A stretch of 64,000 nucleotides of DNA from Flavobacterium hercynium (GTDB lineage: Bacteria; Bacteroidota; Bacteroidia; Flavobacteriales; Flavobacteriaceae), in contig NZ_MUGW01000002.1 in assembly GCF_002217285.1 (NCBI RefSeq), positions 290,226 to 354,225 on the forward strand, given 5' to 3'. Positions 26,881 to 33,558 of this stretch are shown here, in pieces. Below the pieces are notes generated by a model, which saw only the letters and a program-made list of their open reading frames with translations, searched no databases and had not been told where the DNA came from. The position numbers and the translations under genes are program-made. Numbering within the stretch: the first letter of the stretch is position 1; each line of letters opens with the position of its first letter.

Positions 26881-27756
26881 TTATTTTTTTGCCAGAAGCA
26901 CTTTCCATGCTGAAGCAATATCATCTTTATCCAAATATTTTTTTGCTTCCAGATGCACTTTTTTCTGATCGTCTGAGCTTAGAACTCCTTTCACAGAAAA
27001 ATTTTCCTTCACAAATATACTAACTTCTTCTGTTGTGGGCAAGGCTTCAATATTACCTAATTTACCTAAATCATTTCCGTTGAACACTTCGCTTTCTCTA
27101 ATGAAATTCGGAATCACATCTACTCCAACGCCTAGTGTTGTAAGGGGTTTTGGCACTTCAAAAAGTCCTTCATTTGATCTTGAATACCAATTACTTCCTA
27201 ATCTTGAAACCAGATCAATTTTATGCTGATCGATGGCTCCGTTTTTATCTAAAACAGCTTCATGAATATGAATTTTTACTACTTCACATAAAATCAGATT
27301 TCCTGCTCCGCCTTCTGTTCCCAACGGAATAATTTGCGTGACTTTGCACTCAAATTGTACCGGAGATTCTTTTACACGATAGGGTTTTACCAAATCCGAT
27401 GGAATTTGTGTCAATCCAGCCTTTACAAACTCATTTACACCCTCAGCATATTCTGTACTTGCCAACGATGTTTGCTGTACCATATCGTAATTTACGACAT
27501 TTATCACCACTTCTCCTGTAGCTTCTGCATTGATCAAAGTATGTTTTATCGTATTATCACGAACACGTCTTGCTGGTGAAAAAACTAAAATTGGCGGATT
27601 AGCACTAAATACATTAAAGAAACTAAACGGTGACAAGTTCGGAATTCCTTTTGCACTAATTGTACTGGCAAAAGCAATTGGTCTCGGGCCAACAGCACTT
27701 TGCAAATAACCCTGTAATTTTGCCGTTGGTGTCTCTTTTGGATCAATACTAATCAT
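26881..27756 (-). CDS. Flavin reductase-like FMN-binding protein
   Basis: A 291-residue protein with a flavin-reductase split barrel in its first 200 residues (VGPRPIAFASTISAKGIPNLSPFSFFNVFSANPPILVFSPA, then NVVNYDMVQQTSLAS). A C-terminal extension of about 90 residues (EVFNGNDLGKLGNIEALP and on) is helical and of unknown role. Such proteins bind FMN and may reduce it or serve as oxidoreductases. I chose the ATG at 27756: an upstream in-frame TTG at 27798 lies inside the -7 promoter element, so it cannot be on the mRNA. It is 30 bases upstream of the DUF3127 gene on the same strand, so both are probably one unit. Confidence 0.87.
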   Translation of the reverse strand: MISIDPKETPTAKLQGYLQSAVGPRPIAFASTISAKGIPNLSPFSFFNVFSANPPILVFSPARRVRDNTIKHTLINAEATGEVVINVVNYDMVQQTSLASTEYAEGVNEFVKAGLTQIPSDLVKPYRVKESPVQFECKVTQIIPLGTEGGAGNLILCEVVKIHIHEAVLDKNGAIDQHKIDLVSRLGSNWYSRSNEGLFEVPKPLTTLGVGVDVIPNFIRESEVFNGNDLGKLGNIEALPTTEEVSIFVKENFSVKGVLSSDDQKKVHLEAKKYLDKDDIASAWKVLLAKK

Positions 27757-27795
27757 AGTTTTTCTTTTTAAACCAGGTCTGTTTTTTGGTGAATA

Positions 27796-27803
27796 CAAAA
27801 GTA
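27796..27803 (-). promoter_or_regulatory. -7 element of the flavin reductase-DUF3127 unit
   Basis: On the minus strand TACTTTTG matches TAnnTTTG, with TTTG 16 bases upstream as a short-spaced -33. The predicted start near 27792 leaves a 36-base leader before the ATG at 27756. Confidence 0.65.
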
Positions 27804-27918
27804 TAGAAATGGTTTAATCCAAAGAAATAGTTTTAGACTTAAAAACAAAAAATCTTTATTCGCATTCAAAATATTAAATGTGTATATTTCGTTATATTTA
27901 TACCTCAAAAACTTATTT

Positions 27919-29070
27919 ATGCGTTTTTCCGAAAGTAGAAATACAACTCGTTGGATCATCATTAGCATCTCCTTTTTAATCATTACGCTGATTCTCTGGA
28001 ACACTTATACTTTTTTTCAAATTTTTAAAAATGAAGAAAGAATAAAGATGAAGCTGCTGGCAAATGCACAAATTGCACTAATCAACGCTGACGAAAATAC
28101 GGATCTTGATCTTCCACTTCAAATTTCGAGCAACAATACTTCTATTCCTGTAATCTTAACAATGTACGATAAAATTCTGAGTACCAGAAATGTGCCTGAT
28201 GAAATCTTGCAGGACGACAAAAAATCGATGTTGTTTTTAAAAAAACTGAAAAGCGAAAACGAACCTATTATTTTTGAATATGCTCAGGGGAAATACCAAA
28301 AATTGTATTACGGAAACTCGGCTTTGCTAAACAAGCTAAAATATTATCCAATAGCGCTATTGTTCATTATCTTTTTATGTGGTGCTCTGATTTATAATTT
28401 TTATAAAAGCACCAAAATGGCTACCCAAAATAAGCTTTGGGCGGGTATGGCAAAAGAAACGGCGCATCAGATTGGGACACCGTTATCTTCTTTAATTGGC
28501 TGGATTGAAATTCTTAAAACAGAAAACATTGATCAGTCAATTACTGTAGAAATAGAAAAAGACGTAGACCGACTGCAAACCATAACAGATCGTTTTTCTA
28601 AAATTGGATCGATACCCGTTTTGGAAATTCACGATGTTGTAGCTGAAACTTTGGCTAGTTATCAATATCTGCAATCACGTTTTTCTAAACAAGTTGCTTT
28701 TTCATACCACGGACCAACGGAGCCTGTTTATGCTATGATTAATCCAACACTACATAGCTGGACTATAGAAAATCTGGTAAAAAATGCTATCGATGCCATG
28801 AAAGGAAAAGGAACGCTGGATCTTATGATTGAGCAAGACGCAAAGCATATAAAAATAAATGTAAAAGATTCCGGAACCGGAATTTCTAAAAAACAATTTA
28901 AAACTATCTTCGAACCTGGTTATACGACCAAAAAACGTGGCTGGGGATTAGGACTTTCTTTAACTAAAAGAATTGTTGAGGAATACCATAGCGGAAAAAT
29001 TAGGGTAGTACATTCTGAAATTGGAAAAGGAACTACTTTCAGAATTTCATTAAATAAAAAAATGCAGTAA
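27919..29070 (+). CDS. Membrane sensor histidine kinase
   Basis: A 383-residue kinase. Two membrane helices (about 11-31 and 141-161) enclose a periplasmic sensor of about 110 residues with no recognised fold. There is no clear HAMP domain; the second helix leads almost directly to the phosphoacceptor helix AKETAHQIGTPLSSLIGW (His near residue 180). The ATPase shows the N box (WTIENLVKNAIDAMKGKG), G1 (VKDSGTGISKK) and G2 (GWGLGLSLTKRIVEEYHSG). The ATG at 27919 opens the first helix; a GTG 13 codons upstream is unlikely. No response regulator lies next to it, so it is an orphan. Signal unknown. Confidence 0.92.
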   Translation: MRFSESRNTTRWIIISISFLIITLILWNTYTFFQIFKNEERIKMKLLANAQIALINADENTDLDLPLQISSNNTSIPVILTMYDKILSTRNVPDEILQDDKKSMLFLKKLKSENEPIIFEYAQGKYQKLYYGNSALLNKLKYYPIALLFIIFLCGALIYNFYKSTKMATQNKLWAGMAKETAHQIGTPLSSLIGWIEILKTENIDQSITVEIEKDVDRLQTITDRFSKIGSIPVLEIHDVVAETLASYQYLQSRFSKQVAFSYHGPTEPVYAMINPTLHSWTIENLVKNAIDAMKGKGTLDLMIEQDAKHIKINVKDSGTGISKKQFKTIFEPGYTTKKRGWGLGLSLTKRIVEEYHSGKIRVVHSEIGKGTTFRISLNKKMQ

Positions 29071-29094
29071 AATAATTTACTGCATTTTTTTATT
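29056..29094 (+). terminator. Terminator overlapping the end of the kinase gene
   Basis: AAAAATGCAGTAAA and TTTACTGCATTTTT form a 14-base stem that includes the stop codon and runs into a T-rich tail. Confidence 0.85.
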
Positions 29095-29138
29095 TTCTAA
29101 CCTCAGCCTTGAAAATCCAGACTTTGATTAGTAGATTT

Positions 29139-29525
29139 TTATAAATTGGAATGAATACTTTTTGCCAAAGCTTCGAATTCTTCTTTAGTAAGTGTTACTT
29201 TATTATGAAAACGCATTTCATCCATTTCGTTTAACGGAATTAAATGAACGTGCGCATGAGGAACTTCTAAACCTACCACTGCCATTCCTACTCTTTTGCA
29301 GGGAACTGTTTTTTCTAAAGCGATTGCAATCTTTTTAGAAAACTTCATTAATCCTAAATACAATTCATCATCCATTTCAAAAATCTTATCGATTTCTTTT
29401 TTAGGAATACAAAGCGTGTGACCTTTAGCATTTGGATTTACATCCAGAAAAGCTAAATAATTATCGTCTTCAGCAATTTTATAAGCGGGTATTTCTCCGT
29501 TAACTATTTTAGTAAATATGCTCAT
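29139..29525 (-). CDS. HIT family protein
   Basis: A 128-residue histidine-triad protein. The triad is HAHVHL (H90, H92, H94) and the N-terminus IFTKIVNGEIPAYKIAEDD is typical of the Hint branch, which hydrolyses nucleoside phosphoramidates and acyl-AMP. It lies 85 bases after greA on the same strand, separated by an inverted word repeat, and is probably co-transcribed. Physiological substrate is unknown. Confidence 0.94.
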   Translation of the reverse strand: MSIFTKIVNGEIPAYKIAEDDNYLAFLDVNPNAKGHTLCIPKKEIDKIFEMDDELYLGLMKFSKKIAIALEKTVPCKRVGMAVVGLEVPHAHVHLIPLNEMDEMRFHNKVTLTKEEFEALAKSIHSNL

Positions 29526-29610
29526 TTAGTTGATGGTTTTTAGTTGGTGGTTTTTGGTTTGTCGTTTTGTATTAGTTATAACTCTTAGCTATCAACCATA
29601 AACCAAACTC
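29526..29610 (-). repeat. Word-type inverted repeat between greA and the HIT gene
   Basis: GTTGATGGTTTTTAGTTGG words (29528-29560) face CAACCATAAACC words (29593-29608), giving a degenerate inverted repeat with an AT-rich loop. Non-coding. Confidence 0.45.
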
Positions 29611-30087
29611 TTAATCTCTGCTAATTTCTAATATTTCAAACTTTAAAACACCATTAGGAACTGTAATTTCTGCTACCTCACCTACTGATTTTCCAAGTAA
29701 ACCTTTTCCAATTGGAGAAGTAACCGAAATTTTTCCGGTTTTTAAATCAGCTTCACTTTCAGCTACAAGCGTATATTTCATTTCCATTCCGTTGCTTTGA
29801 TTTTTAATCTTAACATTAGAAAGAACTAAAGCTTTTGAAACGTCAAGCTGCGATTCGTCTATTAATCTTGCATTAGAATATACCTCTTCCAGTTTAGAAA
29901 TTCTCATTTCTAATAAACCTTGTGCTTCTTTTGCTGCATCGTATTCAGCATTTTCAGATAAATCTCCTTTGTCTCTTGCTTCTGCTATATCTTGAGATGC
30001 TTTTGGACGCATTACACTTTTTAAATGATCCAATTCATCTTTTAATTTTTTTAATCCTTCTGCTGTATAATAAGATACTTTACTCAT
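29611..30087 (-). CDS. greA: Transcription elongation factor GreA
   Basis: A 158-residue GreA, which enters the RNA polymerase secondary channel and triggers cleavage of backtracked RNA. The N-terminal coiled coil (YYTAEGLKKLKDELDHLKSVMRPKASQDIAEARDKGDLSENAEYDAAKEAQGLLEMRISKLEE in pieces) carries the acidic tip DLSENAEYD near residues 42-50. The C-terminal FKBP-like domain ends with SPIGKGLLGKSVGEVAEITVPNG. Normal length. A hairpin with a T run occupies the start of its mRNA leader. Confidence 0.97.
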   Translation of the reverse strand: MSKVSYYTAEGLKKLKDELDHLKSVMRPKASQDIAEARDKGDLSENAEYDAAKEAQGLLEMRISKLEEVYSNARLIDESQLDVSKALVLSNVKIKNQSNGMEMKYTLVAESEADLKTGKISVTSPIGKGLLGKSVGEVAEITVPNGVLKFEILEISRD

Positions 30088-30110
30088 AACTTCGTCGTTT
30101 ATATAAATAC

Positions 30111-30136
30111 AAAAAATCCCATCGGGACGGGATTTC
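30111..30136 (-). promoter_or_regulatory. Terminator-like hairpin in the greA leader
   Basis: In minus-strand RNA, AAATCCC (30135-30129) pairs with GGGATTT (30120-30114) and is followed by a run of six T. It begins about five bases after the predicted transcript start and ends 24 bases before the greA ATG. E. coli greA also has a leader terminator that yields the GraL RNAs. Confidence 0.6.
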
Positions 30137-30142
30137 TTATTA

Positions 30143-30150
30143 CAAATATA
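30143..30150 (-). promoter_or_regulatory. -7 element of greA
   Basis: TATATTTG on the minus strand matches TAnnTTTG and predicts a start near 30139. A clear -33 element is not seen. Confidence 0.55.
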
Positions 30151-30243
30151 CTATTATTTTTAATAGTACATAATTATATGTTAATCATATAGAATCCAAT
30201 TTTTAAATAATTTAATTTTGTTTCACTAATCATTTCCAAAATA

Positions 30244-30660
30244 ATGAAAAAAATTCTGTTCCTAATCGTATGTGTAGCTGCTCTTTTTTCTTGTAGCGAT
30301 AATAATACAAGTAATAAAAACCCAAACATTCCCAGTTATTCGGTCAATGCTTATCTAAATACTACTTTGCCTTTATACAATAATCTAAAGTTTGTCAGCA
30401 ATCCTGTTTTTGTTCCCAATGAAGGTGCCAAAGGTTTAATTGTAATGAAAACCGGTGAAGGTACTTATAATGCATTTGATGCTGCATGTCCAAATCAGGC
30501 GTTCAATTCTTGTGTAGCTATGACGATAGACGGAATAAATGCTGTTTGCTCTTGCGACAAAAGTGCTTACAACCTATTTACCGGACTTGGAGGTCTGGAA
30601 TATCCAATGAAACAATATCGTGTTGAATTTAGCGGAACTGTCGTTCATGTCTACAACTAA
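30244..30660 (+). CDS. Rieske-like lipoprotein lacking the histidine ligands
   Basis: A 138-residue lipoprotein (lipobox LFSC, C17). The C-terminal 75 residues have the layout of a Rieske 2Fe-2S domain, GTYNAFDAACPNQAFNSC followed by AVCSCDKSAYNLFTG. The cluster motifs CxH and CxxH are altered: C82-P-N84 and C102-S-C104-D105, so both His ligands are replaced. C90 and C104 could still form the Rieske disulfide. It either binds a cluster in an unusual way or keeps only the fold. It is monocistronic, with a terminator downstream. Exported, membrane-anchored. Confidence 0.75.
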   Translation: MKKILFLIVCVAALFSCSDNNTSNKNPNIPSYSVNAYLNTTLPLYNNLKFVSNPVFVPNEGAKGLIVMKTGEGTYNAFDAACPNQAFNSCVAMTIDGINAVCSCDKSAYNLFTGLGGLEYPMKQYRVEFSGTVVHVYN

Positions 30661-30669
30661 TAAAAATAC

Positions 30670-30706
30670 AAAAGCCTGAAATTCTAAATTTCAGACTTTT
30701 TTTTTG
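30670..30706. terminator. Terminator between the Rieske-like gene and the receptor gene
   Basis: CTGAAATT and AAATTTCAG form the core of a stem starting at AAAGCCTG and ending at CAGACTTT, followed by nine or more T on the plus strand. The receptor gene converges from the other side. Confidence 0.8.
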
Positions 30707-30724
30707 GACTCTTTTTAGATTCAC

Positions 30725-32896
30725 TTAAAACTTCAATGTCAATCCCGCAAGGAAATTGATTCCTGCCTGTGGATAATAATATGGATAAATGTCATACATA
30801 TAACCATTTGAAGAATACTTCTTATCTAAAAAGTTATTTACCAAACCTGTAATCAAAATTGATTTAAAAACAGACTTAGGCTTTATTTCGTACGAAACAT
30901 TCAAATCGTTTATAAAATAATCTGCTAATTTAGCTTCCGGCAATTCTACATTGTTCATGTATTGTTCACCAACGTATTTTTGCAATAAGGAAAGGTGCAA
31001 ATTACTAATTGGACTGTAGACAATAATATTTCCTGCAATTACAGCCGGAGAATACGCAATCTTTGTAGTTCCGTAATTTTGCCCAGCGACAGCTAAATCC
31101 ACATTTTTATTATCACTTAAAGTAAAGTTAGGTCTAAGAATAAATTTTTCGGAAAGTTTAATGGTCGCATCAACTTCAAATCCTAGTCGATAACTTTTTT
31201 CACTGTTAGAACGAATGGGAGCTCCAACCTCATCTAGTGTTCCCGTTAAGATTAACTGATCCTTATAAGCCATATAATAGAAGTTAGAACTCAATTGAAA
31301 ACGCTCTGAATTGAATCTCCATCCTAATTCGAAATCATTTAATTTCTCCGGTTTTACATTTCCACCTTCGTAATCTGTTCTGTTTGGTTCACGATTCGCT
31401 CTGGCATACGAAAAGTAAAGTGTGTTTTTCGTATCTAATTCATAGTTTAAACCTGCTTTAGGATTAAAGAAATTGAAGCTGTCATCTACCAAACCTGTTT
31501 CGGCACCATTGGCTTTATACGTTACATTACGATATTGCAAATCGCCATAAAAACTAAGTTTTTCAGTGAATTGATAATTTGCTTTTGCAAAAATATTACC
31601 GTCTGTTTTTGCTGAAAAATCATCGTAATAATGATCTCCCAATTCTGACTGAGAAGCATATCTTGCCCAAATTACTTTTCCGAAATGATCTCCTTCGTAC
31701 TTATTCCATCCTCCGCCAAAAATTACATCCAGTTTTTCCTCTTTGTATTTCACAGAAAATGTTGTTCCGTAGAAATCATTGTCCAACCATTTTTGACGTA
31801 TCAAATCCGTTGTAGTGACATTAGCAACCGGCGATAAATTGTATTCAGCCATGTCTGCATCTTCCTTGTAGTTTTCAAAGTAGCCTTTCCCTTTAGTATA
31901 ATGAAAAGCTAAATTAGTGCTCCATTTGTCTGAAATAGATTCACTCCAGTGCAATTGATAATGATCTTGTTGGTAATTATCGGTTTCATTATCATAAAAA
32001 CGAGTATTTCCAAACTCATCTGTGTAGATACCTGCTGAATTAAATTTTCGATTTTCCTTTAATGTCTCCCCATCAATTCCGTTCCAGGACTGATATGTTT
32101 TTTGAGTACCTCCAAAAACCAACGCTTTTATTAAAGTCGTTTTACCTACATAAGTTCCCTGTAAAAAATAAGATTTTAGATCTGAACTTCCTCTGTCAAT
32201 ATATCCGTCTGATTTAATGGTCGACAAACGTCCTGCAAGTTCGAAATGATCATTTAGTAAACCGGAACTAAACTTTACAGTATTTTTTCTGGAATTGAAA
32301 CTTCCGTACGAACTTGAAACTTCGGCGCTTGCTTTAGCAGCATAATTATCTGTCAGCATGTTTAAACTTGCTCCAAAAGCACCGGAACCGTTTGTTGAAG
32401 TTCCAACACCACGCTGCAACTGTAAGCTTTCTACAGACGAAGCAAAATCGGGCATGTTTACCCAAAATGTTCCTTGACTTTCAGAGTCATTATACGGAAT
32501 ACCGTTGATGGTAACATTGACTCTTGTAGCATCGCTACCACGAACTCTGATTCCTGTGTAACCTAGTCCGTTTCCTGCATCAGAGGTTGTTACTACAGAT
32601 GGCAGATAATTCATTAAAATTGGAATATCCTGTCCCAGGTTTCTGAATTTAATATCTTTTTTATCTAAATTACTAAAAGTAACAGGCGTTTTTGTAGTAA
32701 CACGAATAGCAGAAACCAACACATTATCTAATTGATTGACTTGTGTAGAATCTTTTTCCTGAGCAAAAGAAAATAGAGAATAAAAAATAGAGAATAAAAG
32801 AAAGAAAATAGATTTGATTCCGGTTCTGTTTTGAACCTTTGAACCTTTGCAACTTAGTACATTACCTTGATAAGTACCTAAAAAAAATGTTTTCAT
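30725..32896 (-). CDS. TonB-dependent receptor, predicted thiamine or thiamine-precursor uptake
   Basis: A 723-residue outer-membrane receptor: signal region ending FSLFSFAQ near residue 45, a plug domain (LDNVLVSAIRVTTKTPV with the TonB-box region, then GLGYTGIRVRGSDATRVNVTINGIPYNDSESQ), and a beta barrel ending in the aromatic strand INFLAGLTLKF. A TPP riboswitch covers the leader, so by established comparison with thiamine-regulated receptors of Bacteroidota the ligand is probably thiamine or a derivative. The first 27 residues before the signal helix are odd. They are encoded partly by AAAGGTTCAAAGGTTC repeat words, so the mature start is unaffected but the leader is unusually long. A PnuC-type transporter gene lies upstream on the same strand. 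Confidence 0.88.
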   Translation of the reverse strand: MKTFFLGTYQGNVLSCKGSKVQNRTGIKSIFFLLFSIFYSLFSFAQEKDSTQVNQLDNVLVSAIRVTTKTPVTFSNLDKKDIKFRNLGQDIPILMNYLPSVVTTSDAGNGLGYTGIRVRGSDATRVNVTINGIPYNDSESQGTFWVNMPDFASSVESLQLQRGVGTSTNGSGAFGASLNMLTDNYAAKASAEVSSSYGSFNSRKNTVKFSSGLLNDHFELAGRLSTIKSDGYIDRGSSDLKSYFLQGTYVGKTTLIKALVFGGTQKTYQSWNGIDGETLKENRKFNSAGIYTDEFGNTRFYDNETDNYQQDHYQLHWSESISDKWSTNLAFHYTKGKGYFENYKEDADMAEYNLSPVANVTTTDLIRQKWLDNDFYGTTFSVKYKEEKLDVIFGGGWNKYEGDHFGKVIWARYASQSELGDHYYDDFSAKTDGNIFAKANYQFTEKLSFYGDLQYRNVTYKANGAETGLVDDSFNFFNPKAGLNYELDTKNTLYFSYARANREPNRTDYEGGNVKPEKLNDFELGWRFNSERFQLSSNFYYMAYKDQLILTGTLDEVGAPIRSNSEKSYRLGFEVDATIKLSEKFILRPNFTLSDNKNVDLAVAGQNYGTTKIAYSPAVIAGNIIVYSPISNLHLSLLQKYVGEQYMNNVELPEAKLADYFINDLNVSYEIKPKSVFKSILITGLVNNFLDKKYSSNGYMYDIYPYYYPQAGINFLAGLTLKF

Positions 32897-32897
32897 C

Positions 32898-32911
32898 CGT
32901 AAAGAATTACG
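32898..32911 (-). promoter_or_regulatory. Small hairpin directly before the receptor start codon
   Basis: In minus-strand RNA, CGTAA and TTACG (positions 32911-32907 and 32902-32898) pair with a four-base loop, one base before the ATG at 32896. It could limit ribosome access as part of the riboswitch output. Confidence 0.4.
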
Positions 32912-32955
32912 AATAAAAGGGGGAATTATTCTGTTGTTAAATTAATAAATTGTTC

Positions 32956-32991
32956 ACGACAAAGTATATGCTCACGCTATGTATTTGTCGT
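32956..32991 (-). promoter_or_regulatory. Hairpin following the second TPP aptamer
   Basis: ACGACAAA (32991-32984) and TTTGTCGT (32963-32956) on the minus strand form an eight-base perfect stem directly after the aptamer. No T run follows, so it is probably not a simple terminator. It may be the switching helix. Confidence 0.5.
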
Positions 32992-33068
32992 TTTTTCCCT
33001 TAGCAACATTACTTGCTCAGGTTCGTTGGGTATGATCTCAGCTCGTTATTTAGAGCACCCCTTTGAGA
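32990..33068 (-). promoter_or_regulatory. TPP riboswitch upstream of the TonB-dependent receptor
   Basis: Minus-strand reading shows the THI-box order: AAAGGGGTGCTC, then GAGCTGAGATCATACCC, then AACGAACCTGA, then GCAAGTAATGTTGC and TAAGGGAAAA. These match the thi aptamer helices P2, P3 region and P4/P5. Thiamine pyrophosphate would repress receptor synthesis. Confidence 0.92.
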
Positions 33069-33073
33069 CAGTG

Positions 33074-33081
33074 CAAATCTA
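33074..33081 (-). promoter_or_regulatory. -7 element of the receptor transcript
   Basis: TAGATTTG on the minus strand matches TAnnTTTG and predicts a start near 33070, two bases before the aptamer. The receptor therefore has its own promoter although arfB lies upstream on the same strand. Confidence 0.7.
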
Positions 33082-33153
33082 GGAAAGATTTTTAAATATT
33101 TAGATTGTTTGGCTATTAGATTTTTTAAATTAATTAAAAATCGAAAATGTCGA

Positions 33154-33558
33154 TTAATCCAAATTTGGCTTTCTTCTGGATTGTTTTATTTCAGAAATAT
33201 TCTTTTTGTCTTTGATTCTCTTTTTAATGACTGATTTCGGAATCTTGGTTGCTTTGCGCACTTTTGGTACAAACAAACCTTTTTTAATAATCTCCAAAAA
33301 TCTTTTAATAACAATTTCTTTGTTTTTTATCTGACTTCTGTCTTCGTCGCAATTTAAAATCAAAACATTCTCAGTCGTTAAACGTGAAGCCAAATTAGTC
33401 AACAACAAGTTTTTTTCTTCTTCCGATACCGCTTGCGAAGCATTCAAATCATAGGTTAGAACAACCTTAGACGAAACCTTGTTTACATTTTGTCCGCCTG
33501 CACCGCTGCTTCTAACGGCTTTAAACGTTAATTCTGATATGATTTTGTCTGTATCCAT
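33154..33558 (-). CDS. arfB: Ribosome-rescue peptidyl-tRNA hydrolase ArfB
   Basis: A 134-residue class-I release-factor-like protein. The catalytic GGQ is at residues 21-23 in SSGAGGQNVNKVSSKV. A long, basic C-terminal tail (KKRIKDKKNISEIKQSRRKPN) matches the part of ArfB/YaeJ that enters the empty mRNA channel of stalled ribosomes. It lacks the codon-recognition domain, so it is not RF1 or RF2. Its ATG overlaps the stop of the upstream kinase-DUF4301 gene (TAATG), which makes translational coupling likely. The functional link between the two is not obvious. Confidence 0.93.
   Translation of the reverse strand: MDTDKIISELTFKAVRSSGAGGQNVNKVSSKVVLTYDLNASQAVSEEEKNLLLTNLASRLTTENVLILNCDEDRSQIKNKEIVIKRFLEIIKKGLFVPKVRKATKIPKSVIKKRIKDKKNISEIKQSRRKPNLD

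Noticed and set aside
27757..27798. Longer flavin reductase start at TTG 27798
   Set aside because: The TTG is part of the -7 element TACTTTTG, so it lies upstream of the predicted transcript start.
32956..33081. Cobalamin riboswitch before the TonB-dependent receptor, as expected for BtuB
   Set aside because: The minus strand reads CTGAGA, ATACCC and GAACCTGA in TPP-aptamer order; no B12-box sequence is present.
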